Shown in pieces: positions 15,563-24,406 of a stretch of DNA of 38,985 nucleotides. Source of the stretch: a virus. Position numbers and translations under genes: made by a program. Numbering within the stretch: position 1 is the first letter of the stretch; each line of letters opens with the position of its first letter. The stretch is from the IMG/VR virus record IMGVR_UViG_3300037502_000692, positions 1 to 38,985 of that record, one strand, 5' to 3'. The notes beneath the pieces were generated by a model. The model ran no database searches and was not told where the DNA came from. It worked only from the letters and a program-made list of their open reading frames with translations.

Positions 15563-16699
15563 ATGGCACAAGGATTTGATGTTACCCAGTCATTGTTTGG
15601 TAATGTATTAACACCAGAACAACAAGCAACCAGTGCGGCGATGCAGCAGGCGCAACTAGGTGGTCTTGGCGGTGCGGAGTTTCAAGCGTTTAGAGCGCAA
15701 GAGTCTGCTCGTCAACAGATTCCTAAAATCTTTGGTCAACAAAGTGAAGATGATATTGTTAAGGATGTTCGTAACAAGAATCTTCCTATTTTACAAAGCA
15801 AAGGAAAACTTGCTTATTTAGATGCAATTATTGCTGATTTTTCTACTCGTGGTCTTGGTAACAAGGCTTTCTTGGCTCAACAACTAAAAGATCAAATTGC
15901 TGAAGCAGAACAAAAGAAACAAGCTGATCTAGAATTGACCGCTGCAAAAACTGCACAGGCAAGAGCGGCTGCAGAAAAATCAGGGCAAGAAAAAATATCT
16001 AAAATTGGTGTAAGTTCTGATGGAAAAGCCGTATATCGGGTGGGGACAGAAGAGTTTACATTGGTAAATGGTCAGCCTGTTAGATTTAGCGGTTCTTTGA
16101 GAAAAGAAGCTGGAGACATCAATGTTGGCGGTGAAGATGTGTTTAAAGCTATTAACCAAGTTAATACTGCCACTAAACAACTAGATACTCAAGTGTCTGC
16201 TTTAGATGATGCTCTTGCTTTATTAAATAAAAGTGATTCTCCGTTTGCTCAAGCCGCTTTTGGTCAACAAGTTGCTTCTGTATTCGGAGATTCACAAAAA
16301 GCAGCGTCTGAAATTAAAGCTCTTATCAATACCGGAAATCTTGGTCAGCGTATAGAAAACACCTTTACTAAATTTCTTACTGGCGAAATTGGAAAGGTTA
16401 CTAAAGACGATCAAAGAGAAGCATTGTTGGCTCTTCGTCAAGAAATCGGAAAACGCTTTAACAATGTTACAAAAGGTTATAGAGCAGCAGCAGAAAAGGA
16501 TCCAAAATATAGAGAATCAGCTTCTCAAATTGCCCCTAAGTTTGAAGAAAAATACGGTAATCCTCCGGAAGCAAAAGAAATTATCTCTGTTCCTCCTTCA
16601 GTGGTGGCTGAAAAAGGATGGAAAGATGGTGCAAAAGTAAAAAGAGGAAATAAGAAGTATACTTTCTCTGCTGCTAAAAATCAACTGATTGAGGACTAA
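15563..16699 (+). CDS. Internal virion / DNA ejection protein
   Basis: A 378-residue protein with AAGGAAAA before the ATG. The N-terminal third is Gln/Ala-rich (QQATSAAMQQAQLGGLGGAE), followed by a long helical, charged segment (AEAEQKKQADLELTAAKTAQ near 112) and a small C-terminal beta domain (VVAEKGWKDGAKVKRGNKKY). It lies between two other ejection-type genes. It probably travels into the cell with the DNA. No catalytic motif, such as a transglycosylase, is evident. Confidence 0.6.
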   Translation: MAQGFDVTQSLFGNVLTPEQQATSAAMQQAQLGGLGGAEFQAFRAQESARQQIPKIFGQQSEDDIVKDVRNKNLPILQSKGKLAYLDAIIADFSTRGLGNKAFLAQQLKDQIAEAEQKKQADLELTAAKTAQARAAAEKSGQEKISKIGVSSDGKAVYRVGTEEFTLVNGQPVRFSGSLRKEAGDINVGGEDVFKAINQVNTATKQLDTQVSALDDALALLNKSDSPFAQAAFGQQVASVFGDSQKAASEIKALINTGNLGQRIENTFTKFLTGEIGKVTKDDQREALLALRQEIGKRFNNVTKGYRAAAEKDPKYRESASQIAPKFEEKYGNPPEAKEIISVPPSVVAEKGWKDGAKVKRGNKKYTFSAAKNQLIED

Positions 16700-16700
16700 T

Positions 16701-19379
16701 ATGGCAAAGAAGGAAACAGTTATTGATTGGGGAGAATTTGAAGAAGCTCCTTTACCACAAATGACTCCTTCCACAGGGGTTGGCAAAGAAATACCTCTAG
16801 AATCCAAAGTTTCTCGTGGCGGTTTTGAGTATGTTCTACAGAATAATCTCCGAGCAGGATTGGCTGATCTTACTCAACTTCTAACTCTTGTTCCTCGATT
16901 TGGTGCTACTGCTTTTAACTATGACCCAGAAGGAACTGGCAGGGTAATGGAAAGAGCGCAGGAATCTGTGGTATCGGCTGTAGGGCCACAAGATATACCT
17001 ACCGGTTCTGGGCCTGTACAAAAGATTGTTGCTGGTGGTGTTCGTGCAGTTCCAACTACACTATTACCGGGGCCGAAGGGAGCAACGCTGTTTACAAAAT
17101 CTCCTAGAGAGGCTGGTGAAGCCGCTGTTTCTGCTTTTGGTGTTGGTGCAGGAATGGAAGCCGGTAGAATTGCCGGTGAAGGTTCGGCATTTGAAATTCC
17201 TGCACAATTGGCGGTCGGTTTGTCTGCCGGTATAGCCACTAATACTGTTTACAATCTTTTGTCTGGTAAACTAATTGATTTTACCAAGCCGCAAGGAATT
17301 AAACTTCGTCAAAAGATTTATGAGTCTGTTGGCGAAGAGAATTTCCAGAAAATGCTTAGAGCAACAACAGCAGGTCAGTTGAATCAGATTCTAAAAGAGA
17401 ATCCAAATATTATTACACAACTTGACCGTGTTGAAGAACTTCGTGAACTTATCCCCGGCTTTGCTCCTAACTTGTTTCAAGCATCCGGCGCTACAACTGT
17501 TCGTCTTCGTGGTAAGGAAGCGCTAGAGCGTCAGCCTGAGTTTATTCCTCAACTTGAACAACAAACAGAGAAAAGCGCACAGGCTGTTCGTGCTAAAACT
17601 GCTGAACTGTTCCCAGTAACAGAATCTTCTTTTGCTTTTGCTGGTCGTCAGCAGAATAAAACTCAAGCAGCGATTGCAACACTTGTACAAAAAGCAGACC
17701 AAGAGATTGAAAACCTAAGCAGTCAATTTGTTAGGACTGGTAAGCAAGACATTGGTCAGCGTATTCGTGCGTCTTTTGAAGCACGGAAAGAAGCAGTAAA
17801 TAAAGTGTTTAAAGAACAGTATACTGCGCTTGATCAAGAAGCAGCACAGGCTGGTGTTCGTCTTCCAAAAGAAAATGTTAGCGGTATTTATAATACTGTT
17901 GAAGCAAACAGGGAAGTATTTGAAAGTTCACCTGAACTGTTACAACTTGTTCAAAACACTTTTAAACCAAGGCAGGTAGAAACTGGCGGTGTTATCCTTA
18001 ATGCTGCCGGTCAGCCAGTAACTCCACCAGAAACAAGACTGGAGTTTGAAGACATTGGTTTTGATACTTTTAGATCGCTATCTCGTAGAGTAAACCAAGA
18101 TTTCTATGCCGCTACACAGGCCGCTGCAAATCAAGTTCCCGGTGCAGGTAGGAAGGCTTTTGTACTTGGTCAACTTAAACAACAAGTGGATGCTTCTCTT
18201 GATGCTTTGCCATCTAACATTTCCTCTAAGTTTAAGTCTCTTAATCAAGCCTATGATGACCAGTACCGTGAAGTGTTTAAGAAGGGTCTTGGTGGAATCA
18301 TCGGTGCAAAAACTCGTCTAGGTGAGCGTATCCTTGATGAAGATTTGTTTAAACAACTTACCAAAGAAAGCAATGTAGATGACTTCTACAAAATCTTTGG
18401 TAATACTCCTGAAGCGCAGGATTTCCTGACTACAGGTCTTGTAGAGAAATTCTTAAATCAGCCTAACTCTCTTAGCGCTGCAGGAACAATCAATCAAGAA
18501 GCCTTGACTAAGTTTATACGCCAGAATGAAGGTGTTATTGGTAAGGTTCCTAAACTGCAAGAGTTTTTGTCCTCTGCTCAAACTAACATTGCTACTTGGG
18601 CTGAACGAAAGAACGCAGCAGTTTTGGGAAGACAGCAACTAGAAAACTCTGCACTAGCCTCTATAAACAAGAAACAAGACCTTTCATCTGTTTTGTCCCT
18701 GTCTGAAGGTGGTGCATTTAAAGATTTGAACAAACTTTCTCAACTAATTGGTGCGTCCAAAGCAGATCCTTCTGGAAGGGCTTTAAAAGGACTGCAGGGC
18801 AGCATGATTGAGAAAGCATTTGAATCTGCTGATCCTGCAAAGTTCTTGCAAACTAATCAAAAGGCTTTTGAGAGGGCTTTTGGAAGTGATTATAAAGTAG
18901 CTGCTAATCTTGTAGAAGCAATGTCCATCCTAAGTAGGAAGTTTTCTATAGAGCCTCCTGTAAGGGTTCTTGAGGGGGATGTTCTACAAAAAGCAACTGG
19001 TTCAGGTATTCCTCAAGTATTCTCTATTCTTAGGGATAGGATTACTAGTGTTCCGACAAAAGCCGCTATCCTGTTTTCTCGCCTAACGCAGTCTAAAGGT
19101 CTTCTTGAAAAAGATAAGGCTTTCTTGGAAGTGTTTAAAGACCCTGCTGCTGCTAAAGAAGCGTTGAAATACACCGTTCAACTTAACTCACCAGTTACTA
19201 GCCAAGAAGTAAAAAGCAAAGCAATGGAAGCATTAACAGGGCTAATTACTCGTTACGGAGTTAATTTGTATAGAGCTGCTGAAGTTGGGGCAGCAAAACA
19301 AGCCGGAGAAGTTAGAGAAGAAGCGCAACAAGAGCGTCAACAAGGAGCTTCTTTTAATGACTTTGAAACGGTAGAGTAA
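16701..19379 (+). CDS. Large internal virion / DNA ejection protein
   Basis: An 892-residue protein, the largest product of the genome. ATG 16701 is preferred because GAGG precedes it; an in-frame TTG four codons upstream overlaps the previous gene. The N-terminal domain includes Gly-rich hydrophobic patches (about residues 130-185) that might touch membranes, followed by a long Gln/Glu/Lys-rich helical body (about 240-800) and an acidic C-terminus. This is typical of the large podovirus ejection protein, but no lytic transglycosylase or protease motif was found. Confidence 0.65.
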   Translation: MAKKETVIDWGEFEEAPLPQMTPSTGVGKEIPLESKVSRGGFEYVLQNNLRAGLADLTQLLTLVPRFGATAFNYDPEGTGRVMERAQESVVSAVGPQDIPTGSGPVQKIVAGGVRAVPTTLLPGPKGATLFTKSPREAGEAAVSAFGVGAGMEAGRIAGEGSAFEIPAQLAVGLSAGIATNTVYNLLSGKLIDFTKPQGIKLRQKIYESVGEENFQKMLRATTAGQLNQILKENPNIITQLDRVEELRELIPGFAPNLFQASGATTVRLRGKEALERQPEFIPQLEQQTEKSAQAVRAKTAELFPVTESSFAFAGRQQNKTQAAIATLVQKADQEIENLSSQFVRTGKQDIGQRIRASFEARKEAVNKVFKEQYTALDQEAAQAGVRLPKENVSGIYNTVEANREVFESSPELLQLVQNTFKPRQVETGGVILNAAGQPVTPPETRLEFEDIGFDTFRSLSRRVNQDFYAATQAAANQVPGAGRKAFVLGQLKQQVDASLDALPSNISSKFKSLNQAYDDQYREVFKKGLGGIIGAKTRLGERILDEDLFKQLTKESNVDDFYKIFGNTPEAQDFLTTGLVEKFLNQPNSLSAAGTINQEALTKFIRQNEGVIGKVPKLQEFLSSAQTNIATWAERKNAAVLGRQQLENSALASINKKQDLSSVLSLSEGGAFKDLNKLSQLIGASKADPSGRALKGLQGSMIEKAFESADPAKFLQTNQKAFERAFGSDYKVAANLVEAMSILSRKFSIEPPVRVLEGDVLQKATGSGIPQVFSILRDRITSVPTKAAILFSRLTQSKGLLEKDKAFLEVFKDPAAAKEALKYTVQLNSPVTSQEVKSKAMEALTGLITRYGVNLYRAAEVGAAKQAGEVREEAQQERQQGASFNDFETVE

Positions 19380-19876
19380 TGTCAGATCCTATCGGGGAAG
19401 TAAAGGATCTTATCTCTAGTCCTTTAAATCAACTAAGAGCAGGTGTAGACGGCGCAAAAGAAGTCATTGCCATTGCTGAGGACATGGAAGGTGTTGTTCG
19501 CCAAGTCCAACAACTCAATGAAAAGACCATCGCTGCTAGAACTGCTTGGCGTAAAAAGAAAGTACAAGTCAAAGGTGACTATGCTTTCGTAGACGCAGTT
19601 GATGAATATACTCGTGTTAAAGAAGCACAAAAGATGCGAGAAGAACTAAAGAAAGAAGTTATTAGGAAGTGGGGAGAGTCTGGCTGGGCTGAAGTAGAAG
19701 TCATAGAAGAACGCCAAAAAGAAGACTTAAAGAAAATATACACTGAAGAAGGCCACGATAGAGATAAGTTGCGTAGGTTCACAATGATCTATTGGTCTCT
19801 GTCTTTTATCTTAGTTGGTTATTTGTGGGTTGCTGGCTACATTAGGCAATGGTCTATGGTTGTTTTTCCGGAGTAA
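19379..19876 (+). CDS. Membrane-anchored coiled-coil protein of the lysis region
   Basis: A 165-residue protein sharing a base with the previous stop. Residues 20-125 are charged and helical (long Glu/Lys/Arg runs with AEVEVIEERQKEDLKKIYTE), and a single strong transmembrane segment lies near the C-terminus (IYWSLSFILVGYLWVAGYI, about 137-155). A C-terminal tail-anchored topology is unusual for a spanin, which has an N-terminal anchor. Next to the 3TM holin it may be an antiholin or other lysis partner. This is inference. Confidence 0.6.
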   Translation: MSDPIGEVKDLISSPLNQLRAGVDGAKEVIAIAEDMEGVVRQVQQLNEKTIAARTAWRKKKVQVKGDYAFVDAVDEYTRVKEAQKMREELKKEVIRKWGESGWAEVEVIEERQKEDLKKIYTEEGHDRDKLRRFTMIYWSLSFILVGYLWVAGYIRQWSMVVFPE

Positions 19877-19879
19877 ATA

Positions 19880-20380
19880 ATGTTATCACTTATCTCATCA
19901 GCAATTGGTTTCTTCGCCTCTGGCTTGCCTAAGGTACTAGAGTATTTCCAAGACAAGGCTGACAAAGCCCATGAACTTAAACTTGCTCAGATGCAGACTG
20001 AGCGTGAGTTGCAGTTAGCCAAGGAAGGCTTTATTGCTCAGGCTAAGATTGAAGAGATTAAAACTGAGCAGATTGCTATGGAGACTGATGCTCAGCGTCA
20101 AGGCGCTGCCCTAGATCACGACAAGGCTATCATGTCTCGTGCGTCTTCTTGGGTGGTTAACTTGAATGGCATTGTTCGTCCCGCAGTTACCTTCATCTTT
20201 GTTATTGAACTACTGCTGATCAATATTGCTCTGACTGCTTGGTTCATGATGTCTGGTGAAGTACAGTCTGTCGATGATATGATCAAAGCTAGTGATGTTA
20301 TCTTCTCTGAAGATGAAATGGCATTGCTCAGTGGTATTATTTCCTTCTGGTTCGGAAGCCGCCAGTGGGGTAAGAAGTAG
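19880..20380 (+). CDS. Holin, GTA-type three-transmembrane family
   Basis: A 166-residue protein with one N-terminal hydrophobic segment (LISSAIGFFASGLPKVL), a long charged helix (about 25-85, QMQTERELQLAKEGFIAQAK), a hydrophobic hairpin near 98-123 (IVRPAVTFIFVIELLLINIA) and a C-terminal segment ending LLSGIISFWFGSRQWGKK. The RASSW...RP...F(W)FG(S)R ending is the signature of the GTA_holin_3TM family. It lies directly upstream of the lysozyme, and its stop and the lysozyme GTG share one base, so it probably forms the inner-membrane holes that release the enzyme. Confidence 0.8.
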   Translation: MLSLISSAIGFFASGLPKVLEYFQDKADKAHELKLAQMQTERELQLAKEGFIAQAKIEEIKTEQIAMETDAQRQGAALDHDKAIMSRASSWVVNLNGIVRPAVTFIFVIELLLINIALTAWFMMSGEVQSVDDMIKASDVIFSEDEMALLSGIISFWFGSRQWGKK

Positions 20381-20889
20381 TGCAGACTTCTGACAAAGGC
20401 ATCCATGTGATGCACCAGTTTGAAGGTTACAGAAACAAGCCATATCTTTGTCCTGCTCATATCTGGACTGTTGGCTGGGGTGAGGTTCTATACCAAGAGC
20501 AGATCCGCTTGCCAATGGTGCGAAAAGAAGGATACACAGGCTTAATTAGGAAAGAGTATCCGCTTAAGCCTGAAGATAACAAAGTATGGGATAAGGAAGA
20601 GCTAAAGAAAAGGTTTAAGAAGTTACTACGATACTTTGAGCGTGGTGTTCTTAAACTTGCACCGAACTTAGCAGGCAACCAAGAGTTATTTGATGCTTGT
20701 GTCTGCCTATCTTACAACATCGGATTAGGTGGGTTTCAGCGATCAACTCTGAGGCAGCGTATACTTCGTAATGAAGACCCAGAGAAGATTGCTGAAGGTT
20801 TTATGATGTACACCAAGGCTGGTGGTAAAGTGCTGCCGGGACTAGTAAAGCGTAGACAGGCAGAGGTGGCTTTGTTCTTGGAAGACTAA
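20380..20889 (+). CDS. Phage lysozyme (GH24 endolysin)
   Basis: A 169-residue protein with the GH24 catalytic signature E-x8-C-x5-T: Glu15, Cys24 and Thr30 in FEGYRNKPYLCPAHIWTVGWG positions 14-34. Cys replaces the Asp of T4 lysozyme, as in P22-type enzymes. CVCLSYNIGLGGFQRSTLR and a C-terminal helix complete the fold. It cleaves the MurNAc-GlcNAc bond of peptidoglycan. The GTG start overlaps the holin stop (TAGTG). I see no signal peptide or SAR segment, so export should depend on the holin. Its stop codon overlaps that of the convergent gene. Confidence 0.92.
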   Translation: MQTSDKGIHVMHQFEGYRNKPYLCPAHIWTVGWGEVLYQEQIRLPMVRKEGYTGLIRKEYPLKPEDNKVWDKEELKKRFKKLLRYFERGVLKLAPNLAGNQELFDACVCLSYNIGLGGFQRSTLRQRILRNEDPEKIAEGFMMYTKAGGKVLPGLVKRRQAEVALFLED

Positions 20890-21020
20890 CTCTTTTCCCA
20901 AGTAAACATCAGCCTCACTATAAACAAATCTACAACCACATGGTTTAACTCTGAGTCGTCATCGTAGACATACTCAAAACCGCACATACATCCACCAATC
21001 AGACTCAGAGTTATTTGCAT
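20886..21020 (-). CDS. Small acidic protein at the end of the leftward operon
   Basis: A 44-residue protein (MQITLSLIGGCMCGFEYVYD at the start, ending RLMFTWEKS) with AGGAG eight bases before the ATG. The GGCMCGFEY...LFIVRLMFTW pattern recurs in small phage proteins of unknown role, probably membrane-associated. It is the last gene leftward and its stop overlaps the lysozyme stop by four bases, so the two transcripts converge with no space for a terminator. Confidence 0.65.
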   Translation of the reverse strand: MQITLSLIGGCMCGFEYVYDDDSELNHVVVDLFIVRLMFTWEKS

Positions 21021-21029
21021 ACTATCTCC

Positions 21030-22928
21030 TTAGATTTCGCACTGACCGGCTGTACAAGCAAGCATTTGAGCTCCTTCTACATTGTCCTCTTGCTCTACAA
21101 GATCATCCCATTTAATATCTTTAGGCATCTTAGCAAGCAAGGCTTCGTAGTCTTCTTTAGAACACTCTTCATAAGGCGCTTGGCGATAACTTCCCCCGTC
21201 ATGAGGCAGGAAACTTACGCCTGATACCTCATCAAAGTTCTTCCAAACCCAAGCACCAACATCCATCCATTCGTGTTCTTTGACACTAATCGTCACAGAA
21301 GGCTTATGATGACACCAATGGCGCTGATACATAAGCCAAATGTCAAGATGTTCAATCGCTGTAAGATCCTCTCGCACACGAGCGCCATCAGGGGCTTTCT
21401 TGGGGAAAGAGAATACAACAGTGCTTTCAGGCTTCATAACACAAGGCTCTGCTGGAATACCTGCATTAATCAAGAAGCTAGTCAACGGATCTTTCATGTC
21501 GCCACGAACACGCCGAATGTAATAGGGGCTATGACGAGTATGGATACCGGAAGCACAGTCAACAAGTTGAGAAACAGTGCCACTAGGTTTAACACAAGTA
21601 ATAGCGGCTGATTGGGGGATACCAACAGCCTCAGCAAACTCCTTGTTTACATCGACCGTAATCTCACGAAGTGCTTCTAGTTTTGCTCTAGTATCGTCAT
21701 TAACAGCGCCCATCCACTGATTGTCAAGGATACCGGTCAAAGACACGCCGAGCAGACGCTCTTCTTCGGTGTTCTTCTGCCATACCTTGCGTAGATAAGG
21801 GAAGTGAGTAAGAGTGGCTTGAAAAGTGCCCATAATTGCTGCAATGCGTACTTTACGAGCAAGAGTATCAAAAGTATCGTCTTGACGAACAACCACATCA
21901 CAAAGATTACAGAATTGATAGGGCCTCAGAATAATTTCTGAACAAGGATTGGTTCCAAAATCATAATTAGGATTTCTCCTACCAATCTTCTCTACCGTAG
22001 ACTTTGCGGCAGCACGACTAAAAATGCCACGCTCACCAGAATGACTATGATAAAGAGAAGTCCACTCATCCAGATATTGCCCAATATCAGGTTTAGCAAG
22101 ATAAGTAGCAGAATTGTTCGCCAAAGCACGCTGACCATTTTGTTCCCACCAAGCACCAGCCTTAGCATGGCGCATCTTGTCATCTTCGAGATCAGACAGA
22201 CTAATCATTGCCGAGCGTCTGACACCACCCACAACAACAACTTCCCCGATTTTGCAGAGAATATCGTGACACTCGAGGGAAGTAAGTTTACGACCAGCGG
22301 CCCCCTTGAATTTTGAAATACAAAACTTAAAAAGTTCTTCCAATGGTGCAGGGCCTGATGCCCTTCCACCAAATGTCTTAAGTCGTGTTCCTGCAGCTCT
22401 GATGCGAGATAGGTCGTACTTTGCAATTTCGCCAGAGTATAGTAGAGCGATGAGTTGACGAAGAGATTTTGCCCACCCCTCTTTGCTATCAGGAACGCTG
22501 ATAACAGTTTCACTATCAAACAACTGATCAGGCACTTCAGGTAACTGATTAACATACTTCTGCTCCACAGAGAAGCCTACACCAGTACCACACAGCAAAA
22601 TGTACATGGCCTCATCAAAGGCTTTAGGATCGTCAATAGGAAGGTAACTACAGTTATAAACAGCAGTGTTGTCACGCTCTGCGGCCTTGCCAGCAGTCAT
22701 CAAGGCACGCATGGAAGGCATAACTTCTAGGTTGACAACTGCTTGCTCTAGTTCATTACGCAGTTCTTTAGTGAGGTCATAGTTGTTATTTTTCTTGAGT
22801 TGTTCTTCAAGAAAGTCAAAGTATCGAGACACAGTTTCATGCCAATGTTCACGACGCTTTTTGTCATTCAGAAACCGAGCATAGCGGCTCTTAGAGATGA
22901 ATTGGGAATAGGTATCTAGTTTAGTCAT
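21030..22928 (-). CDS. nrdJ: Adenosylcobalamin-dependent ribonucleotide reductase, monomeric class II
   Basis: A 632-residue enzyme reducing ribonucleotides to deoxyribonucleotides with a cobalamin radical. Key residues are visible: Cys93 (YNCSYL), radical Cys329 in NPCSE with Glu331, Cys340 eleven residues later (NLC region), and the C-terminal redox pair Cys625 and Cys630 in CTAGQC. The Cys329/Cys340 and Cys625/Cys630 spacings match C408/C419 and C731/C736 of the Lactobacillus ribonucleoside triphosphate reductase. It is shorter than that 739-residue enzyme. It should recycle host nucleotides for phage DNA synthesis and removes the need for a separate small subunit. The start overlaps the end of the 52-residue gene upstream. 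Confidence 0.93.
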   Translation of the reverse strand: MTKLDTYSQFISKSRYARFLNDKKRREHWHETVSRYFDFLEEQLKKNNNYDLTKELRNELEQAVVNLEVMPSMRALMTAGKAAERDNTAVYNCSYLPIDDPKAFDEAMYILLCGTGVGFSVEQKYVNQLPEVPDQLFDSETVISVPDSKEGWAKSLRQLIALLYSGEIAKYDLSRIRAAGTRLKTFGGRASGPAPLEELFKFCISKFKGAAGRKLTSLECHDILCKIGEVVVVGGVRRSAMISLSDLEDDKMRHAKAGAWWEQNGQRALANNSATYLAKPDIGQYLDEWTSLYHSHSGERGIFSRAAAKSTVEKIGRRNPNYDFGTNPCSEIILRPYQFCNLCDVVVRQDDTFDTLARKVRIAAIMGTFQATLTHFPYLRKVWQKNTEEERLLGVSLTGILDNQWMGAVNDDTRAKLEALREITVDVNKEFAEAVGIPQSAAITCVKPSGTVSQLVDCASGIHTRHSPYYIRRVRGDMKDPLTSFLINAGIPAEPCVMKPESTVVFSFPKKAPDGARVREDLTAIEHLDIWLMYQRHWCHHKPSVTISVKEHEWMDVGAWVWKNFDEVSGVSFLPHDGGSYRQAPYEECSKEDYEALLAKMPKDIKWDDLVEQEDNVEGAQMLACTAGQCEI

Positions 22929-23079
22929 TAAGTTCTCTTTCTAGTTCTTCGTAGTTTTCTTCAATTTTGTCTGTAAATCGTTCCACTAGATCTTCTGCTG
23001 TGATGTTTAACACCTCCAATAAAGTTATTTCGTCCAGTTGCTTTAATCTACTCATAACATCAGTTAAAGTCAATGGCAT
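22921..23079 (-). CDS. Small acidic helical protein
   Basis: A 52-residue protein (MPLTLTDVMSRLKQLDEITL at the start, ending ENYEELERELND). GGAGGA lies six bases before the ATG, inside the end of the glycosyltransferase gene. Its stop overlaps the reductase start by eight bases. The length pattern L-x2-L-x2-LDEI-x-LLE-LNI suggests a compact helical bundle. Function unknown. Tight coupling suggests co-translation with the reductase. Confidence 0.72.
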   Translation of the reverse strand: MPLTLTDVMSRLKQLDEITLLEVLNITAEDLVERFTDKIEENYEELERELND

Positions 23080-23993
23080 AGTTCCTCCAGTGCAAGTGTC
23101 ATAGATGTCTCCCAGTTGTCATAAGGTTCATTGTAAATACAAGTAACGCTGTCATACCATGAAGTCTTAGGCTGCTTTGGAAACCATCTCCAACATAAGT
23201 TATCACCGTTACCGACTAAGCCATAAGTTTTAGTACCAACACTACCTGCCAAATGCAATACTGCGCTGTCAATGGCAATAACCGCTTTTAGCTGTTGAAT
23301 CGCATCAGCGGAACCTGCCATGCTATCACAATTTAGGTATTTAGTCAAGAAAGTATTTTCCATTTGCAGAGAAACAATGTCGGCAGTAGGGAATTTATTG
23401 ACAACTTTCTCAACCAGTTCATGTGGTATCTTCCTGTACTTATGATTCCAAGAGTTATTGGTTGTATACCATTGAATACCTATTTTATCATTCTTTTCTG
23501 TAATGCTGGGATTGGCAAAGTAGCCTTCTGACTTGTAATGCTTGTCTGTCCAAGTTTTAGGAAACAAGCCATGCTCTAAAAGAAGCGCTGGCAGGCTCAT
23601 CATCTTGATCCTAATACTACCCCTTTCAATGCTATCGTCAGGCCGTTGTAGCGTCTTATAGCCTAGTCTACGCACCAATGAAACCAGTTCACGCAGACAC
23701 AAGACAGTGATAGAGGCAACTCCTAAGTTTTCTAACAATGGAATAAACCTAGAAAACTGGATGATGTCACCTCTACCTCCTTCGTGGTCTACAACGATGT
23801 GTCTGCCTTTGACAGGCACACCGGGATGCCAAATCATTGACCTTGTGTAGGAGTTGCGATCACCGTTACCGATAGGATACTTATTAGGAATCCTATGCTC
23901 TAGCATTTGGAAGCCTCTTTCGTAGTTTCCAGCGTAGAGTGCTTGATATGCTTTACGCAGTTCAGGTATGACTGCGTTAGAACCCATCGCCAT
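23070..23993 (-). CDS. Glycosyltransferase family 9-like protein
   Basis: A 307-residue protein. An N-terminal helical repeat-like part (residues 5-35) precedes EGGRGDIIQFSRF (71-83), the usual donor-site loop of this group, and VIAIDSAVLHLAGSVGTKTY (238-257) followed by GLVG and WRW, matching the nucleotide-sugar site of ADP-heptose/TPR-linked GT9 transferases (Asp242, His247). It probably moves a sugar from a nucleotide donor to an unknown acceptor: virion protein, DNA base or host lipopolysaccharide. It overlaps genes on both sides. Confidence 0.8.
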   Translation of the reverse strand: MAMGSNAVIPELRKAYQALYAGNYERGFQMLEHRIPNKYPIGNGDRNSYTRSMIWHPGVPVKGRHIVVDHEGGRGDIIQFSRFIPLLENLGVASITVLCLRELVSLVRRLGYKTLQRPDDSIERGSIRIKMMSLPALLLEHGLFPKTWTDKHYKSEGYFANPSITEKNDKIGIQWYTTNNSWNHKYRKIPHELVEKVVNKFPTADIVSLQMENTFLTKYLNCDSMAGSADAIQQLKAVIAIDSAVLHLAGSVGTKTYGLVGNGDNLCWRWFPKQPKTSWYDSVTCIYNEPYDNWETSMTLALEELCH

Positions 23994-24406
23994 CAGTCTT
24001 CTTTGATCCTGTCAACTACTAGTTGTGCATAGCCAGAAATGTCAACCCAAGAGTCAACATAGTCTTTGTCACCATTGACAATCCTAGCAATCTTGTTAGC
24101 AATCATGTCAAGGCTTTCACGCTGAAACTGATACAACTCATCCCAGTTAGGATTTTGACGAAGAACATTCTTGATGCGTTGGCTGGTGTCAGAGACATCG
24201 CCGTAATCACCATAGCGTTTTTCACGCTTATTTAAAATACCACGAATATCGTTCTCTTCTGTCAGTTTCTCCCTAAGCAGATCACCAAGATGTTGCGTGC
24301 CTGCTTTAGTCCATTCTTCAGGGGTGATGTCGTTCAGTCGTTTAATGTCCATCGTAAAAGCCTTATCAAAAAAGTAGTTGATGTTCCAAAGATTAACTGG
24401 TTGCAT
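23993..24406 (-). CDS. DUF6378-like protein
   Basis: A 137-residue protein. GDYGDVSDTSQRIKNVLR (about 66-83) and MIANKIARIVNGDKDYVDSW (about 100-119) followed by DISGYAQLV match the DUF6378 pattern of phage proteins, which resemble small all-helical nucleotide-binding or pyrophosphatase-like folds. The start at 24406 overlaps the upstream stop (TAATG). A second possible ATG at 24352 (MDIKRLNDI) has AAGG eight bases upstream and may be the true start. Function unproven. Confidence 0.7.
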   Translation of the reverse strand: MQPVNLWNINYFFDKAFTMDIKRLNDITPEEWTKAGTQHLGDLLREKLTEENDIRGILNKREKRYGDYGDVSDTSQRIKNVLRQNPNWDELYQFQRESLDMIANKIARIVNGDKDYVDSWVDISGYAQLVVDRIKED

